Shown here one piece after another: positions 33,304-39,875 of a stretch of 39,875 nucleotides of DNA (position 1 is its first letter; every line of letters begins with the position of its first letter). The stretch comes from an uncultured Candidatus Melainabacteria bacterium. GTDB taxonomy: Bacteria; Cyanobacteriota; Vampirovibrionia; Gastranaerophilales; Gastranaerophilaceae. The notes beneath the pieces are model-generated. The model was given only the letters and a program-made list of their open reading frames with translations. It ran no database searches and was not told the origin of the DNA. The DNA is taken from the NCBI GenBank assembly GCA_934718085.1, contig CAKUZL010000013.1, positions 1 to 39,875 on the forward strand, given 5' to 3'. A program made the translations under genes and the position numbers.

Positions 33304-34382
33304 ATGAATAAATTTTCGAACAAAATAAATCTTTTGAAAGCACTTGCCATATCCGTTGTCGTGGCAGGACACTTGGAATTCTCCTTAATTCCGATGTTTC
33401 CGCCGTATTCTTTTCAGGTTCCGCTGTTTTTTTTCATCGCGGGAATGCTTTTCAATCCGAAATACAACTTCTCCGAATATTTCAAAAAAGGGTCAACAGC
33501 CTGCTCAAACCCTGCTTTTCGTATTGCGCATTTTATCTGATTTTAACCGCTCTGATTGCACCCGTCGTCGGAAAATTTTACGGCATGCCCGTAACCCTGA
33601 AAAACGAGCTGCTGATGCCGTTTTTGACGGGTCATCAATTGGATTTGATTGCACCGCTTTGGTTTGTCCCCTGTCTGTTCATAACGTTGATGTTTTACAA
33701 AATCTTCTCCCTCATAAAATGCCCGAAATACGCTCGCTTGTACTTTTATTTCACCCTTGCGTTGTCCGCGATTTGTTTTCAAAAATACGCCCGAAACATC
33801 GACTGTCTGTGGATTTTCAGAACAATGTATGCGCTGTTTTTTGTCGATCTCGGATACTTTTACAAAACCCGCGTTGAAGGCAAATTTAACATTTTCAGCC
33901 CCCGAATTTTGTCTTTCGTTTTGATTTTTCAAAGTACTCTGTGGCTCACAAACAAAGACTTTACCCCGCAAGACGGCATCGGACTTCACTTCCTTCTCGT
34001 TTGGGGACAATACGGCAACCCGATTGTTCCGATTTTAACCTGCCTTACGGGAATTTATATTTCGCTCTTCCTGATTGAAATTTCCTTCGACAAAATAAAA
34101 AATTGGAGTTTTTTACAAAAAATCGGACAAAATACAATGCACATAATGGCAAACCATCTGCTGATTTTCAACATTTTTACATATTCGCTGCTTGCCCTCA
34201 CAAAAACGGATTTTGCAATAAAAAACAACGCCGATGTCTATTGGTTTTATTGCCCGCTCAAAACAACGTACTTTTACTTCGTTTTCGGAATGATAATCAC
34301 GACGTACATAGGCGAATTGCTCGGTCGTATCGGACAAAACGCTTTCCGACCCGACAAACGGCTCAACGAAAAAAATGTTTGA
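33304..34382 (+). pseudogene. Acyltransferase-3 family membrane protein, split by a -1 frameshift
   Basis: The 5' part (33304-33540) encodes NLLKALAISVVVAGHLEFSL and VPLFFFIAGMLFNPKYNFSEYFKK, typical of OafA/fucose-O-acetylase-like proteins that acylate surface sugars (the conserved His of helix 1 is in VVAGHLEF). It then runs into a stop. The 3' part (to 34382) continues in the -1 frame from about 33489: RVNSLLKPCFSYCAFYLILT, then APLWFVPCLFITLMF and about seven more helices. One extra A in the A6 run at 33484-33489 would restore a protein of about 359 residues. Possible causes: assembly error, a real null allele, slipped-strand phase variation or ribosomal slippage on AAAAAAG. No ribosome-binding site is visible; the leader is about 7 bases. 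Confidence 0.85.
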
Positions 34383-34620
34383 ACACTGCAATTTTGTCCC
34401 AAAACGCGGCACCGAACAACGTGACAGGGCAGACATTGATTTTATCGAACCCCGCAAACTTAAATGTTTTTCACGCCATAACCCCGAAACAACATTTTTT
34501 GCTCTTCTTTTAAAAATAAGGGGGGGGGCGAATAAAAATGGCAAAACATTACCCCGAAACGACATTTTCCGCCTTCCCGCCCCCGAAAACAGACCTTTCG
34601 CCCGCCCGCGAAAAAAACGC

Positions 34621-34649
34621 TTGCAATTAAAATTTTTTTATTATACAAT
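34621..34649 (+). promoter_or_regulatory. Promoter of tRNA-Val
   Basis: TTGCAA (34621-34626), 17 bases, TACAAT (34644-34649), 16 bases before the mature tRNA 5' end. The stretch 34383-34620 has a G9 run (34521-34529) and a 'CCCCGAAACRACATTTT' sequence occurring twice, but no gene. Confidence 0.6.
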
Positions 34650-34665
34650 CATCTTACAAACGTAA

Positions 34666-34738
34666 GGGCGTTTAGCTCAGTTGGTAGAGCGCCTCCCTTA
34701 CAAGGAGGATGTCGGGAGTTCGAGCCTCTCAACGCCCA
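34666..34738 (+). tRNA. tRNA-Val (anticodon TAC)
   Basis: 73 bases. Acceptor arms GGGCGTT/AACGCCC, D arm GCTC-AGTTGGTA-GAGC, anticodon stem CCTCC/GGAGG with loop CTTACAA, T arm GGGAG-TTCGAGC-CTCTC, discriminator A. No CCA is encoded. It has its own promoter and terminator. Confidence 0.97.
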
Positions 34739-34743
34739 TTCTT

Positions 34744-34773
34744 AAAAAAAAGAGCCGCTAAAGGCTCTTTTTT
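34744..34773 (+). terminator. Rho-independent terminator after tRNA-Val
   Basis: An A-rich stretch and AGAGCC, loop GCTAAA, GGCTCT and a T run, six bases past the tRNA. Confidence 0.9.
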
Positions 34774-34824
34774 GTTGCAACAAAAGGGTTTGCAAAGTTT
34801 GAACGCGGAACTTTCGGTTGACTT

Positions 34825-34915
34825 TTAACATCAAGTTTTTTGCGATGCCGGCGGGTTTTGCGAATTGTTTCGTGATGTCGTCGTTTTCACGTTGCCGGCG
34901 GGGTTTCGACGAATA
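34825..34915 (+). repeat. Diverged repeat module F, copy 2
   Basis: Related to 31580-31720: TTAACATCAAGTTTTTTGCG, GCCGGCGGGTTTTGCG, CGTTTTCACG, GCCGGCGGGG. It begins about 50 bases after the tRNA-Val terminator. Confidence 0.45.
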
Positions 34916-34962
34916 ATTCTCCGTCAAAACTTTTCACTGCGGCAAAAGGTTTAAAAATGAAA

Positions 34963-34990
34963 GTCGGCAGGTCAGGCATTGCCCGGCAAA
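34963..34990. repeat. Short hairpin repeat (GCAGGTCAGGCATTGCC type)
   Basis: A CAGGTCAGGCATTGCC core, related to 521-535, 4164-4189 and 39731-39757. Confidence 0.5.
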
Positions 34991-35002
34991 CCTTTCGGGG
35001 CG

Positions 35003-35052
35003 GACGGAAATTTTCCGTTTTGAAACCTTTCCTGATGGAAAATAATCTGAAA
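35003..35052 (+). repeat. Repeat module C, copy 2
   Basis: ACGGAAATTTTCCG, TTTTGAAACCTTTCCTGATG, then GAAAATAATC; it matches 4100-4147. A hairpin unit follows immediately. Confidence 0.75.
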
Positions 35053-35057
35053 TCACT

Positions 35058-35081
35058 GTAGGTTGGGGTTTCCACCCCAAC
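35058..35081 (+). repeat. Short hairpin repeat (GTAGGTTGGGG type)
   Basis: Identical to the unit at 35215-35238 across all 24 bases; arms GTTGGGGT and ACCCCAAC. Confidence 0.9.
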
Positions 35082-35214
35082 TTTCCCGGCTGCTCGGTGT
35101 CATGCGTGCAAACAAAGCCGTTTATTTCGGATGTTTCGTGCGAACTCACTCACTCCTTGTCGGAAATTTCAAGAAAGAAAAAACCGTGTGTTATGGCAAA
35201 AACCTGAAAACATT

Positions 35215-35557
35215 GTAGGTTGGGGTTTCCACCCCAACGTTCCTTGAATAATCGGCATATCGACGTGCAAAATTAAAAAATAAAATATTTCTTACTCTGC
35301 TTACTTTGAGAGGCGGACGTAAAAAAAATCTTCTTGTTCATTTTTTCTTTTTGTTCGGAGGCAAAAAGAAAAAACGAACCAAAAAAGAAAAACTCCCGTT
35401 GATACATTCGCATCCGGGACAATTCTCTCAGGTTTTGCGTGCGTCAATTGTTTCGGTGTTGCAACGTACGCTTTCCCCGGACCTTCTCTCTCGAGAGAGA
35501 AACCCGGGGTCGCAAGGTGTTGCAATATCGACTTTTTATTTGAAATCAATGTAGGTC
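35215..35557 (+). repeat. Long interspersed repeat, copy 2
   Basis: Begins with a GTAGGTTGGGG hairpin (35215-35238). It continues through 'GTGCAAAATT', 'CTGCTTACTTTGAGAGGCGG', a self-complementary block around 35333-35390, and a segment containing the palindrome CTCTCTCGAGAGAG, and ends before another hairpin at about 35553-35578. From 35310 on it matches 39265-39640 closely, apart from a 130-base insertion in that copy. No convincing gene: the open frames in it are repeat-derived. The gap 34774-35629 consists wholly of such modules. Confidence 0.85.
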
Positions 35558-35578
35558 GGGGTGCTCTCGCACCTGCGG
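35553..35578. repeat. Short hairpin repeat (GTAGGTCGGGGTGC...GCACC type)
   Basis: GTAGGTCGGG, then arms GGTGC and GCACC around TCTC, then TGC. The stem sequence differs from other units but the pairing is kept. Confidence 0.55.
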
Positions 35579-35629
35579 TGATTTCGGATTTTTACCATAA
35601 CTCACGATTACAGCCTTCGTTCGGGCGGA

Positions 35630-36856
35630 TTATTTTTCGGAGCGGGAGAATTTGTTGAGGCGGGAGAGGAAATTCGGGTCGGAGAAGGCGTCGGCGGCGG
35701 ATTTTTTGCCTGAGAAGACGGGTTCGGAGGTTTTTACGGTGAGGTCGACGATTTTGGAATATTTGGCGTTTACGGGCGTGGGAGCGGAGTTTTCAAGCAT
35801 AGAGACAAAGATTTCGGCGTTTTTCGGAGGCATGCCCGGTGCGGAAAAATCTCCCGAATTTGCGGCGGAGACGAAGGCGGGGGTGATAAGACCTGTTTTG
35901 GCGAAGTCCGATTCTTTGGAGACGGAGAATTTGATGAATTTGAAGGCGAGAGCCTTGCGGGGGGAGGATTTTGCGACCGCCCAGCCTGAAGAGTCGACGA
36001 GAGCGGGGTAATTCGAGGGGTTGGGGAATTCGGTCACATCCCAGTCGAAGCGGGCATTTCGGCGTAAAATCGGAACCATCCAGCGTCCGCTCAGAAGCAT
36101 GGCAATTTTGCCTTCGAGGAACATTTGCGCGGAGGTCATGCCCGACGTATCGGGGGCTTGGGGGACGGAGCGGTCGACGTTTGCCATGTCGACGTAAAGT
36201 TGAAGACCGTCGGTCAGAGCGGACGAATTTATCGTGAGTTCGCCGTTTTCGTCCAAAATTTTTCCTCCGAGGGAATTCGAGAAAGTGAGCCAAAACATCG
36301 GGTCGGTCTCGCGGTTAAGAGCGAAAGAGCCTTGCGTCGAAAGCCTTTTTGCGATTTTTCGAAAGTCTTCGAGCGAAGTTTTTTTGTTCGGGACGGGAAC
36401 TTTTTTCGATTTAAAGATGTCTTTATTACAGAAAAGGACAAGACCCGAAACATCGCGAGGAACGGCGTATAAGCGGTTTTCGAACGTAAAAGAGTCGATT
36501 GCGCTTTTGAAAAAAAGTTTCTTGTCGACAACTTCGTCAAGCGGCTCGAGCAGCCCCGCTTCAACGTACAGCGGAATACGGGTATTGTTGACGAAAATCA
36601 CGTCGGGCGGGGTTTTTGCGGCAAAAAGGAGGTGAATTTTTCTGAAATAATTCTCGGGCACGTGGATAAATTCGACCCTTACGTCCGGATTTAACGCCTC
36701 AAACTCCGCGATGTGACTTTTCATAAGATCGTATTCCGTTCGCGAACCCCAGGCGGAAACCTTCAAAACGGTGCGATTGTCGGTGTTTTTCGGTACCGAC
36801 GAAACCGCCGCCGCCAAAAATCCGCAAATTAACAATCCGACCAAAAATTTCTTCAT
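35630..36856 (-). CDS. Extracellular solute-binding protein, family 1 (sugar ABC transporter type)
   Basis: 408 residues. Signal peptide (about 1-20; LLICGFLAAAVSS has a Cys, but the lipobox is poor). SBP_bac_1 features: VLKVSAWGSRTEYDLMKSHI, FEALNPDVRVEFIHVPENYF, AAKTPPDVIFVNN, YAVPRDVSGLVLFCNKDIF, FLEGKIAMLLSGRWMVP and SSGWAVAKSSPRKALAFKFI. It would bind an oligosaccharide or similar solute outside the membrane for an ABC importer. No permease or ATPase genes lie beside it, so it is an orphan here. No ribosome-binding site: the -10 box ends six bases before the ATG, so the mRNA is probably leaderless. Leucine codon use shifts along the gene in the same direction as in hcp, but more weakly. 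Confidence 0.9.
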   Translation of the reverse strand: MKKFLVGLLICGFLAAAVSSVPKNTDNRTVLKVSAWGSRTEYDLMKSHIAEFEALNPDVRVEFIHVPENYFRKIHLLFAAKTPPDVIFVNNTRIPLYVEAGLLEPLDEVVDKKLFFKSAIDSFTFENRLYAVPRDVSGLVLFCNKDIFKSKKVPVPNKKTSLEDFRKIAKRLSTQGSFALNRETDPMFWLTFSNSLGGKILDENGELTINSSALTDGLQLYVDMANVDRSVPQAPDTSGMTSAQMFLEGKIAMLLSGRWMVPILRRNARFDWDVTEFPNPSNYPALVDSSGWAVAKSSPRKALAFKFIKFSVSKESDFAKTGLITPAFVSAANSGDFSAPGMPPKNAEIFVSMLENSAPTPVNAKYSKIVDLTVKTSEPVFSGKKSAADAFSDPNFLSRLNKFSRSEK

Positions 36857-36862
36857 GAAAAA

Positions 36863-36891
36863 ATCATACCCCGAACCCCCCGTGCAGGCAA
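36863..36891 (-). promoter_or_regulatory. Promoter of the solute-binding protein, giving a leaderless mRNA
   Basis: On the minus strand: TTGCCT (36886-36891), 17 bases, TATGAT (36863-36868), then six bases to the ATG at 36856. The start site would fall on or next to the start codon. Confidence 0.6.
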
Positions 36892-36926
36892 ATTTTTGTT
36901 GTTTTGTAAAATATTCGCCCGATAAT

Positions 36927-36955
36927 TTGGAAAAATTTTATGTTTGAGATAAAAT
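36927..36955 (+). promoter_or_regulatory. Promoter of rpsB-tsf
   Basis: TTGGAA (36927-36932), 17 bases, TAAAAT (36950-36955). The predicted leader is about 100 bases. Confidence 0.65.
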
Positions 36956-36956
36956 G

Positions 36957-36991
36957 ATTTTGCGATATCGAAAAAGTCCGATAGGCAAAAT
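36957..36991 (+). promoter_or_regulatory. Two-part inverted repeat at the start of the rpsB leader
   Basis: Outer arms ATTTTGC (36957-36963) and GCAAAAT (36985-36991), inner arms TATCG and CGATA around AAAAAGTC. It sits at the predicted transcription start, so it may be an operator or, if transcription starts slightly earlier, a leader hairpin. Confidence 0.4.
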
Positions 36992-37060
36992 GCTTAGTCT
37001 TCAAAAAAGATGGGAAATTTCGACATCGGAGCGTATAACAAAAAACAAAAGGAGAAAAAG

Positions 37061-37837
37061 ATGCCGGTAGCATCAATGATTGAATTATTGGACGCAGGTG
37101 TACACTTCGGACACCAAACTCAACGCTGGAACCCCAAAATGAAACCGTATATCTACGGCGCAAGAAACGGCGTTTACATTTTGGACCTCAGAACAACCAC
37201 CAAAAAACTCGACGAAGCGTACGCTATGGTAAGAGATTACGCGGCTAAAGGCAAAAACGTTCTGTTCGTCGGAACCAAAAAACAAGCAGCCGACGTCGTT
37301 GCCGAAGAAGCTCAAAGAGTAGGCGCTTACTACGTCAACAGAAGATGGCTCGGCGGTATGATGACCAACTACGAAACCATCAGAGTCCGTGTAAATAAAC
37401 TCAGAGAAACCGAAGAATTCATCAATTCGGGCAACGCGGAAAAACTTCCGAAAAAAGAAATTGCTCAAATTACCAGAAAACTCGCTAAATTAAGCAAAAC
37501 TCTCGGCGGTATCAAAGAAATGAGAGGCATGCCCGATATTCTGGTTGTAATCGACCAAAAGAAAGAACTTATCGCGATAAAAGAAGCAAATAAACTCGGA
37601 ATTCCGGTAATCTGCCTGGCGGACACCAACGCGGATCCCGACGGAATCGATTGCATTATCCCCGGAAACGACGACGCTATCAGATCGGTAAAACTTATCG
37701 TATCCAAATTGGCGGACGCCGTTGAAGAAGGTAAAAAATTGAGAGAAAACAGAGCCGTCGCAACCGAAAAAATCGAAACGGTTGAAGCTAAAGACGCGGG
37801 AGTCGAAGAAGCACCCGCCGAAGCACCGGCACAATAG
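37061..37837 (+). CDS. rpsB: 30S ribosomal protein uS2
   Basis: 258 residues. Conserved S2 stretches: LLDAGVHFGHQTQRWNPKMK at the N-terminus, YVNRRWLGGMMTNYETIRVR in the centre and VICLADTNADPDGIDCIIPGNDDAIRSV near the C-terminus. The last 25 residues are an Ala/Glu-rich tail. Start: the ATG at 37061 with AAGGAGAAAAAG; 17 in-frame codons upstream (from 37010) carry no S2 similarity. Classic pairing with tsf 19 bases downstream. Confidence 0.97.
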   Translation: MPVASMIELLDAGVHFGHQTQRWNPKMKPYIYGARNGVYILDLRTTTKKLDEAYAMVRDYAAKGKNVLFVGTKKQAADVVAEEAQRVGAYYVNRRWLGGMMTNYETIRVRVNKLRETEEFINSGNAEKLPKKEIAQITRKLAKLSKTLGGIKEMRGMPDILVVIDQKKELIAIKEANKLGIPVICLADTNADPDGIDCIIPGNDDAIRSVKLIVSKLADAVEEGKKLRENRAVATEKIETVEAKDAGVEEAPAEAPAQ

Positions 37838-37856
37838 TTTTGAAAGGAAAAATATA

Positions 37857-38717
37857 ATGATAACGGCAGCACAAGTAAAAGAACTCCGCGAAAAAACCGG
37901 CGCAGGCATCATGGATGCCAAAAAAGCACTGGTCGACTCCGACGGAGATATGGAAAAAGCAATGGAACTTCTTCGCCAAAAAGGAATGGCATCCGCTGAC
38001 AAAAAGATGTCAAGAATTGCGGCTGAAGGACTTATTGCCGCTTACACCGACGAAAACGTCGGAGCTATGATCGAAGTCAACTGCGAAACCGACTTCGTTG
38101 CCCAAAACGAAGAATTCAAAGAATTGGTAAACTGCCTGGCGAAAAAAGTTGCGGAAACCAATCCCGCAGACGTACCCGCCCTCTTGGCAACCCACTGCGA
38201 ACAATGCGGCGGCACCGTCGAAGAAGGCATTAAAGCCAAAATCGCTAAAATCGGCGAAAAAATCACCGTCAGAAGATTTACCAGAATCGAAGGCAACCCC
38301 GCGGCTTACATCCACAACGGAAAAATCGGCGTTCTGCTTAACACCGACAAAGCCGATGCGGTAGTCGAAAAAGACATTTGCCTCCACATCGCAAGCTCCG
38401 CGCCCGAGTTCGTTTCCAGAAACGAAATCCCCGCTTCGGTTATCGAAGAAGAAACCAGAATCGAAATGGGTAAAGAAGATTTGGCAAACAAACCCGAACA
38501 AATCAGAGCAAAAATCGTCGAAGGCAGAGTCAACAAACTTATGTCGCACAGATGCCTGCTCGAACAACCGTTCGTCAAAAACCCCGACGAAACGATCGAA
38601 CAACTTATCAAAGATAAATTGAACATCGTATCGTTCACCAGATGGGTATTGGGCGAAGGTCTCGAAAAAAGAAACGACAACTTCGCGGAAGAAGTCATGA
38701 ACCAAATGAAAGCGTAA
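37857..38717 (+). CDS. tsf: Translation elongation factor Ts
   Basis: 286 residues; nucleotide exchange factor for EF-Tu. N-terminal UBA-like domain with VKELREKTGAGIMDAKKAL, then the TDFVA motif (EVNCETDFVAQNEEF) and the core domain. The C-terminal helix EGLEKRNDNFAEEVMNQMK is typical. Start: the ATG at 37857 with AAAGGAAAAATAT upstream. The rpsB-tsf operon closes with a strong terminator. Confidence 0.97.
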   Translation: MITAAQVKELREKTGAGIMDAKKALVDSDGDMEKAMELLRQKGMASADKKMSRIAAEGLIAAYTDENVGAMIEVNCETDFVAQNEEFKELVNCLAKKVAETNPADVPALLATHCEQCGGTVEEGIKAKIAKIGEKITVRRFTRIEGNPAAYIHNGKIGVLLNTDKADAVVEKDICLHIASSAPEFVSRNEIPASVIEEETRIEMGKEDLANKPEQIRAKIVEGRVNKLMSHRCLLEQPFVKNPDETIEQLIKDKLNIVSFTRWVLGEGLEKRNDNFAEEVMNQMKA

Positions 38718-38753
38718 TAACGTTTTACGATACGCAAAAACTAAAAGAGGTTT

Positions 38754-38781
38754 GAGGTTCGCTCCCCGAACCTCTTTTTTT
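38754..38781 (+). terminator. Rho-independent terminator after tsf
   Basis: GAGGTTCG, loop CTCCC, CGAACCTC, then seven T. Confidence 0.95.
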
Positions 38782-39020
38782 ACGCACGAACAGAGTTTTT
38801 TAACATAGAAAAGAGGCTGTTTCGATTCAAAAGTCGGGAGCCTCAGGACAAAGCTGCGCCCAAAGGTCGCCTCATTATGCCCGAAGCCGCCGTTCTTCGC
38901 GAACTTCCGGACGGGCACTGCATCGCGCTTGTCTTTACCGATTGAAGTGCTTGATACAAACAACCGTAAAGAATAATCGCGGGTTCGTCCGGTTTTTATC
39001 CGACCCGGACAATCCAATCC
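38782..39020 (+). other. Possible gene remnant between tsf and repeats
   Basis: One frame is open from about 38790 to the TGA at 38943-38945 and reads ...DKAAPKGRLIMPEAAVLRELP, then DGHCIALVFTD. Codon choice looks coding-like, but there is no adequate start or ribosome-binding site and I recognise no family. A terminator-like hairpin follows at 39021. It could be the 3' end of a decayed gene. Confidence 0.25.
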
Positions 39021-39039
39021 CCGCCCGGGGCGGTTTTTT
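39021..39039 (+). terminator. Terminator-like hairpin
   Basis: CCGCC, loop CGG, GGCGG, then TTTTTT. Confidence 0.6.
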
Positions 39040-39092
39040 CCTGTCGACCGGTATAAATTTGCGTTATTCGGTCAAGAAAAATGTCTTAATTC

Positions 39093-39142
39093 TTGTTTTT
39101 CGCCGTTTAAGCAATTTAACCGAATTTTCGGCGAAAAAACAA
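39093..39142. repeat. Inverted repeat
   Basis: TTGTTTTTCGCCG (39093-39105) and CGGCGAAAAAACAA (39129-39142) pair with a single bulged A, around a 23-base A/T-rich loop. Purpose unknown; not found elsewhere in the window. Confidence 0.6.
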
Positions 39143-39320
39143 ACGATTTATGTTTACATTTCTTAAAATTTTATCAAAAACTGGCAATTTTTTTTATCCC
39201 GATGTTTTAGATAGTTTCCACCCCAACATTCCTTTAAAACAAAATATTTCTTTCACTGCTTATTTTGAGAGGCGGACGTGAAAAAAATCTTCTTGTTCAT
39301 TTTTTCTTTTTGTTCGGAGG

Positions 39321-39450
39321 CGAATTTGCGTAGGGCGGCGGGTGCAAAGCACCCGAAGACCCGAAGTTGCGCCGAAATAACGAGCGACCGTTTTCCCCGA
39401 ACGGGGGAAACAAAGCGAGTGACTTGAAGGCGTGAAGCAAATTAAAGACG
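39321..39450. mobile_element. 130-base insertion inside repeat copy 3
   Basis: Near its ends lie AATTTGC (39324-39330) and GCAAATT (39436-39442) as an inverted pair. Inside are hairpins CGGGTGC/GCACCCG and TTCCCC/GGGGAA. Its start, GAATTTGCGTAGGGCGG, resembles the AAATTGCGTAGGG junction within the repeat at 16226-16363. It has no coding capacity, so it would be a non-autonomous, MITE-like unit if mobile. Confidence 0.55.
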
Positions 39451-39639
39451 CAAAAAGAAAAAACGAACCAAAAAAGAAAAACTCCCGTTGATACATACGC
39501 ATCCGGGTCAATTCTCTCAGGTTTTGCGTGCGTCAATTGTTTCGGTGTTGCAACGTACGCTTTCCCCGGACCTTCTCTCTCGAGAGAGAAACCCGGGGTC
39601 GCAAGGTTTTGCAATATCTGCTATTTATTTGAAATCATT

Positions 39640-39663
39640 GTAGGTTGGGGTTTCTACCCCAAC
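39640..39663 (+). repeat. Short hairpin repeat (GTAGGTTGGGG type)
   Basis: Differs from 35215-35238 by one base in the loop region (TTTCTACC instead of TTTCCACC). Confidence 0.85.
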
Positions 39664-39674
39664 GAATTTTAAAA

Positions 39675-39718
39675 CTCGGCATGGCGCGGGCAAAGGAAGC
39701 CGTGAGTTTCGGTAAAAA
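39675..39718 (-). repeat. Companion module of hairpin repeats
   Basis: On the minus strand: TTTTTACC, CACGGCTTC, GCGCCATGCCGAG, as in 343-386. The stretch from here to the window end adds one more hairpin (39731-39757) and no gene. Confidence 0.7.
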
Positions 39719-39730
39719 CTCAAACCCTGT

Positions 39731-39757
39731 AGGTGTCAGGCAATGTCTGATCTACGG
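39731..39757. repeat. Short hairpin repeat (GTAGGTGTCAGGCA type)
   Basis: GTAGGTGTCAGGCAATG and TCTGATCTAC form an imperfect stem. It combines the GTAGGT flank of one hairpin class with the CAGGCA core of another. Confidence 0.5.
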
Positions 39758-39875
39758 TAGTTATTTTTGTCAAACGAAAAAGTTTCAAATATCTTGCAAA
39801 AAAAAAGAGCGAAAACTCGCTCATTGTCTGGAATTAAGAATAGTTGGAAGTATGAAAAAGATATTATTAATCTAC

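Larger units (their letters stand above)
39213..39663 (+). repeat. Long interspersed repeat, copy 3, with a 130-base insertion
   Basis: Matches 35215-35557 from a truncated hairpin at 39213-39226 through to a complete hairpin at 39640-39663. Between GGAGG (to 39320) and CAAAAAG (from 39451) it carries 130 extra bases absent from the other copy. No gene: the frames here are repeat-derived. Confidence 0.85.

Noticed and set aside
34521..34529. G9 run as a phase-variation switch
   Set aside because: It lies outside any credible coding region and about 95 bases upstream of the tRNA promoter.
35301..35549. 82-residue frames inside long repeat copies 2 and 3
   Set aside because: Present only because the repeat is duplicated; the insertion in copy 3 changes the protein wholly, so there is no sign of coding constraint.
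37010..37060. Upstream in-frame start for rpsB
   Set aside because: No S2 similarity in these codons; the ATG at 37061 has a strong ribosome-binding site.

Overview
The window looks like a chromosomal segment of an uncultured, probably anaerobic, Gram-negative-type bacterium. An Omp85/BamA protein implies an outer membrane, hydroxylamine reductase (Hcp) is typical of anaerobes, and complete peptidoglycan and division genes are present. GC is moderate (roughly 45 percent by eye). A 252-residue Asn/Gly-rich protein at 15237-15995 and the overall style remind me of the non-photosynthetic cyanobacterial relatives (Vampirovibrionia/Melainabacteria, Gastranaerophilales). That placement is memory-based inference and is not proven here.

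Layout. 1-4235: modular repeats, hcp, two small XRE regulators with inverted-repeat operators, and a frameshifted secreted protein. 4236-5678 (-): gltX. 5786-14962 (+): a six-gene operon behind a clean promoter. It encodes a cytidylyltransferase-PEP mutase fusion, phosphonopyruvate decarboxylase, a phosphonoacetaldehyde reductase-like Fe-alcohol dehydrogenase, a CDP-glycerol-transferase-like protein, a YidC-like/sulfatase-like fusion and a GT39-like membrane protein. 15237-19711 (-): a Gly-rich protein, a zinc-ribbon membrane protein, tsaB, tsaE and bamA. 20038-20358 (+): a small unknown protein with its own promoter and terminator. 20709-31372 (-): folC, murG, ftsW, murD, mraY, murF, dnaA and aspS (order on the + axis; transcription runs from aspS to folC). 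31726-33207 (-): a YitT-family protein and a secreted unknown. 33304-34382 (+): a frameshifted acyltransferase. Then come tRNA-Val(TAC), a repeat-rich stretch, an orphan ABC solute-binding protein (-), rpsB-tsf (+) and a repeat-rich tail.

How the genes work together. The phosphonate operon reads as a pathway: PEP to phosphonopyruvate, to phosphonoacetaldehyde, to 2-hydroxyethylphosphonate (HEP), activated as CMP-HEP. A TagF-like transferase and a membrane-anchored alkaline-phosphatase-superfamily transferase would then place it on, or polymerise it into, a cell-surface glycan. The YidC-like half of the fusion lacks the arginine normally found in the insertase groove, so it looks repurposed. 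This operon is the best candidate for an undescribed system in the window.

The gene-free stretches are built from a few interspersed modules: hairpins whose stems differ in sequence but stay complementary, about 45-bp companion modules, copies of up to about 340 bp, and a GC-rich module present as a perfect 72-bp inverted pair 16 kb apart that flanks the phosphonate operon. Two genes are broken by single-base indels in homopolymer runs, so assembly error must be considered for both.
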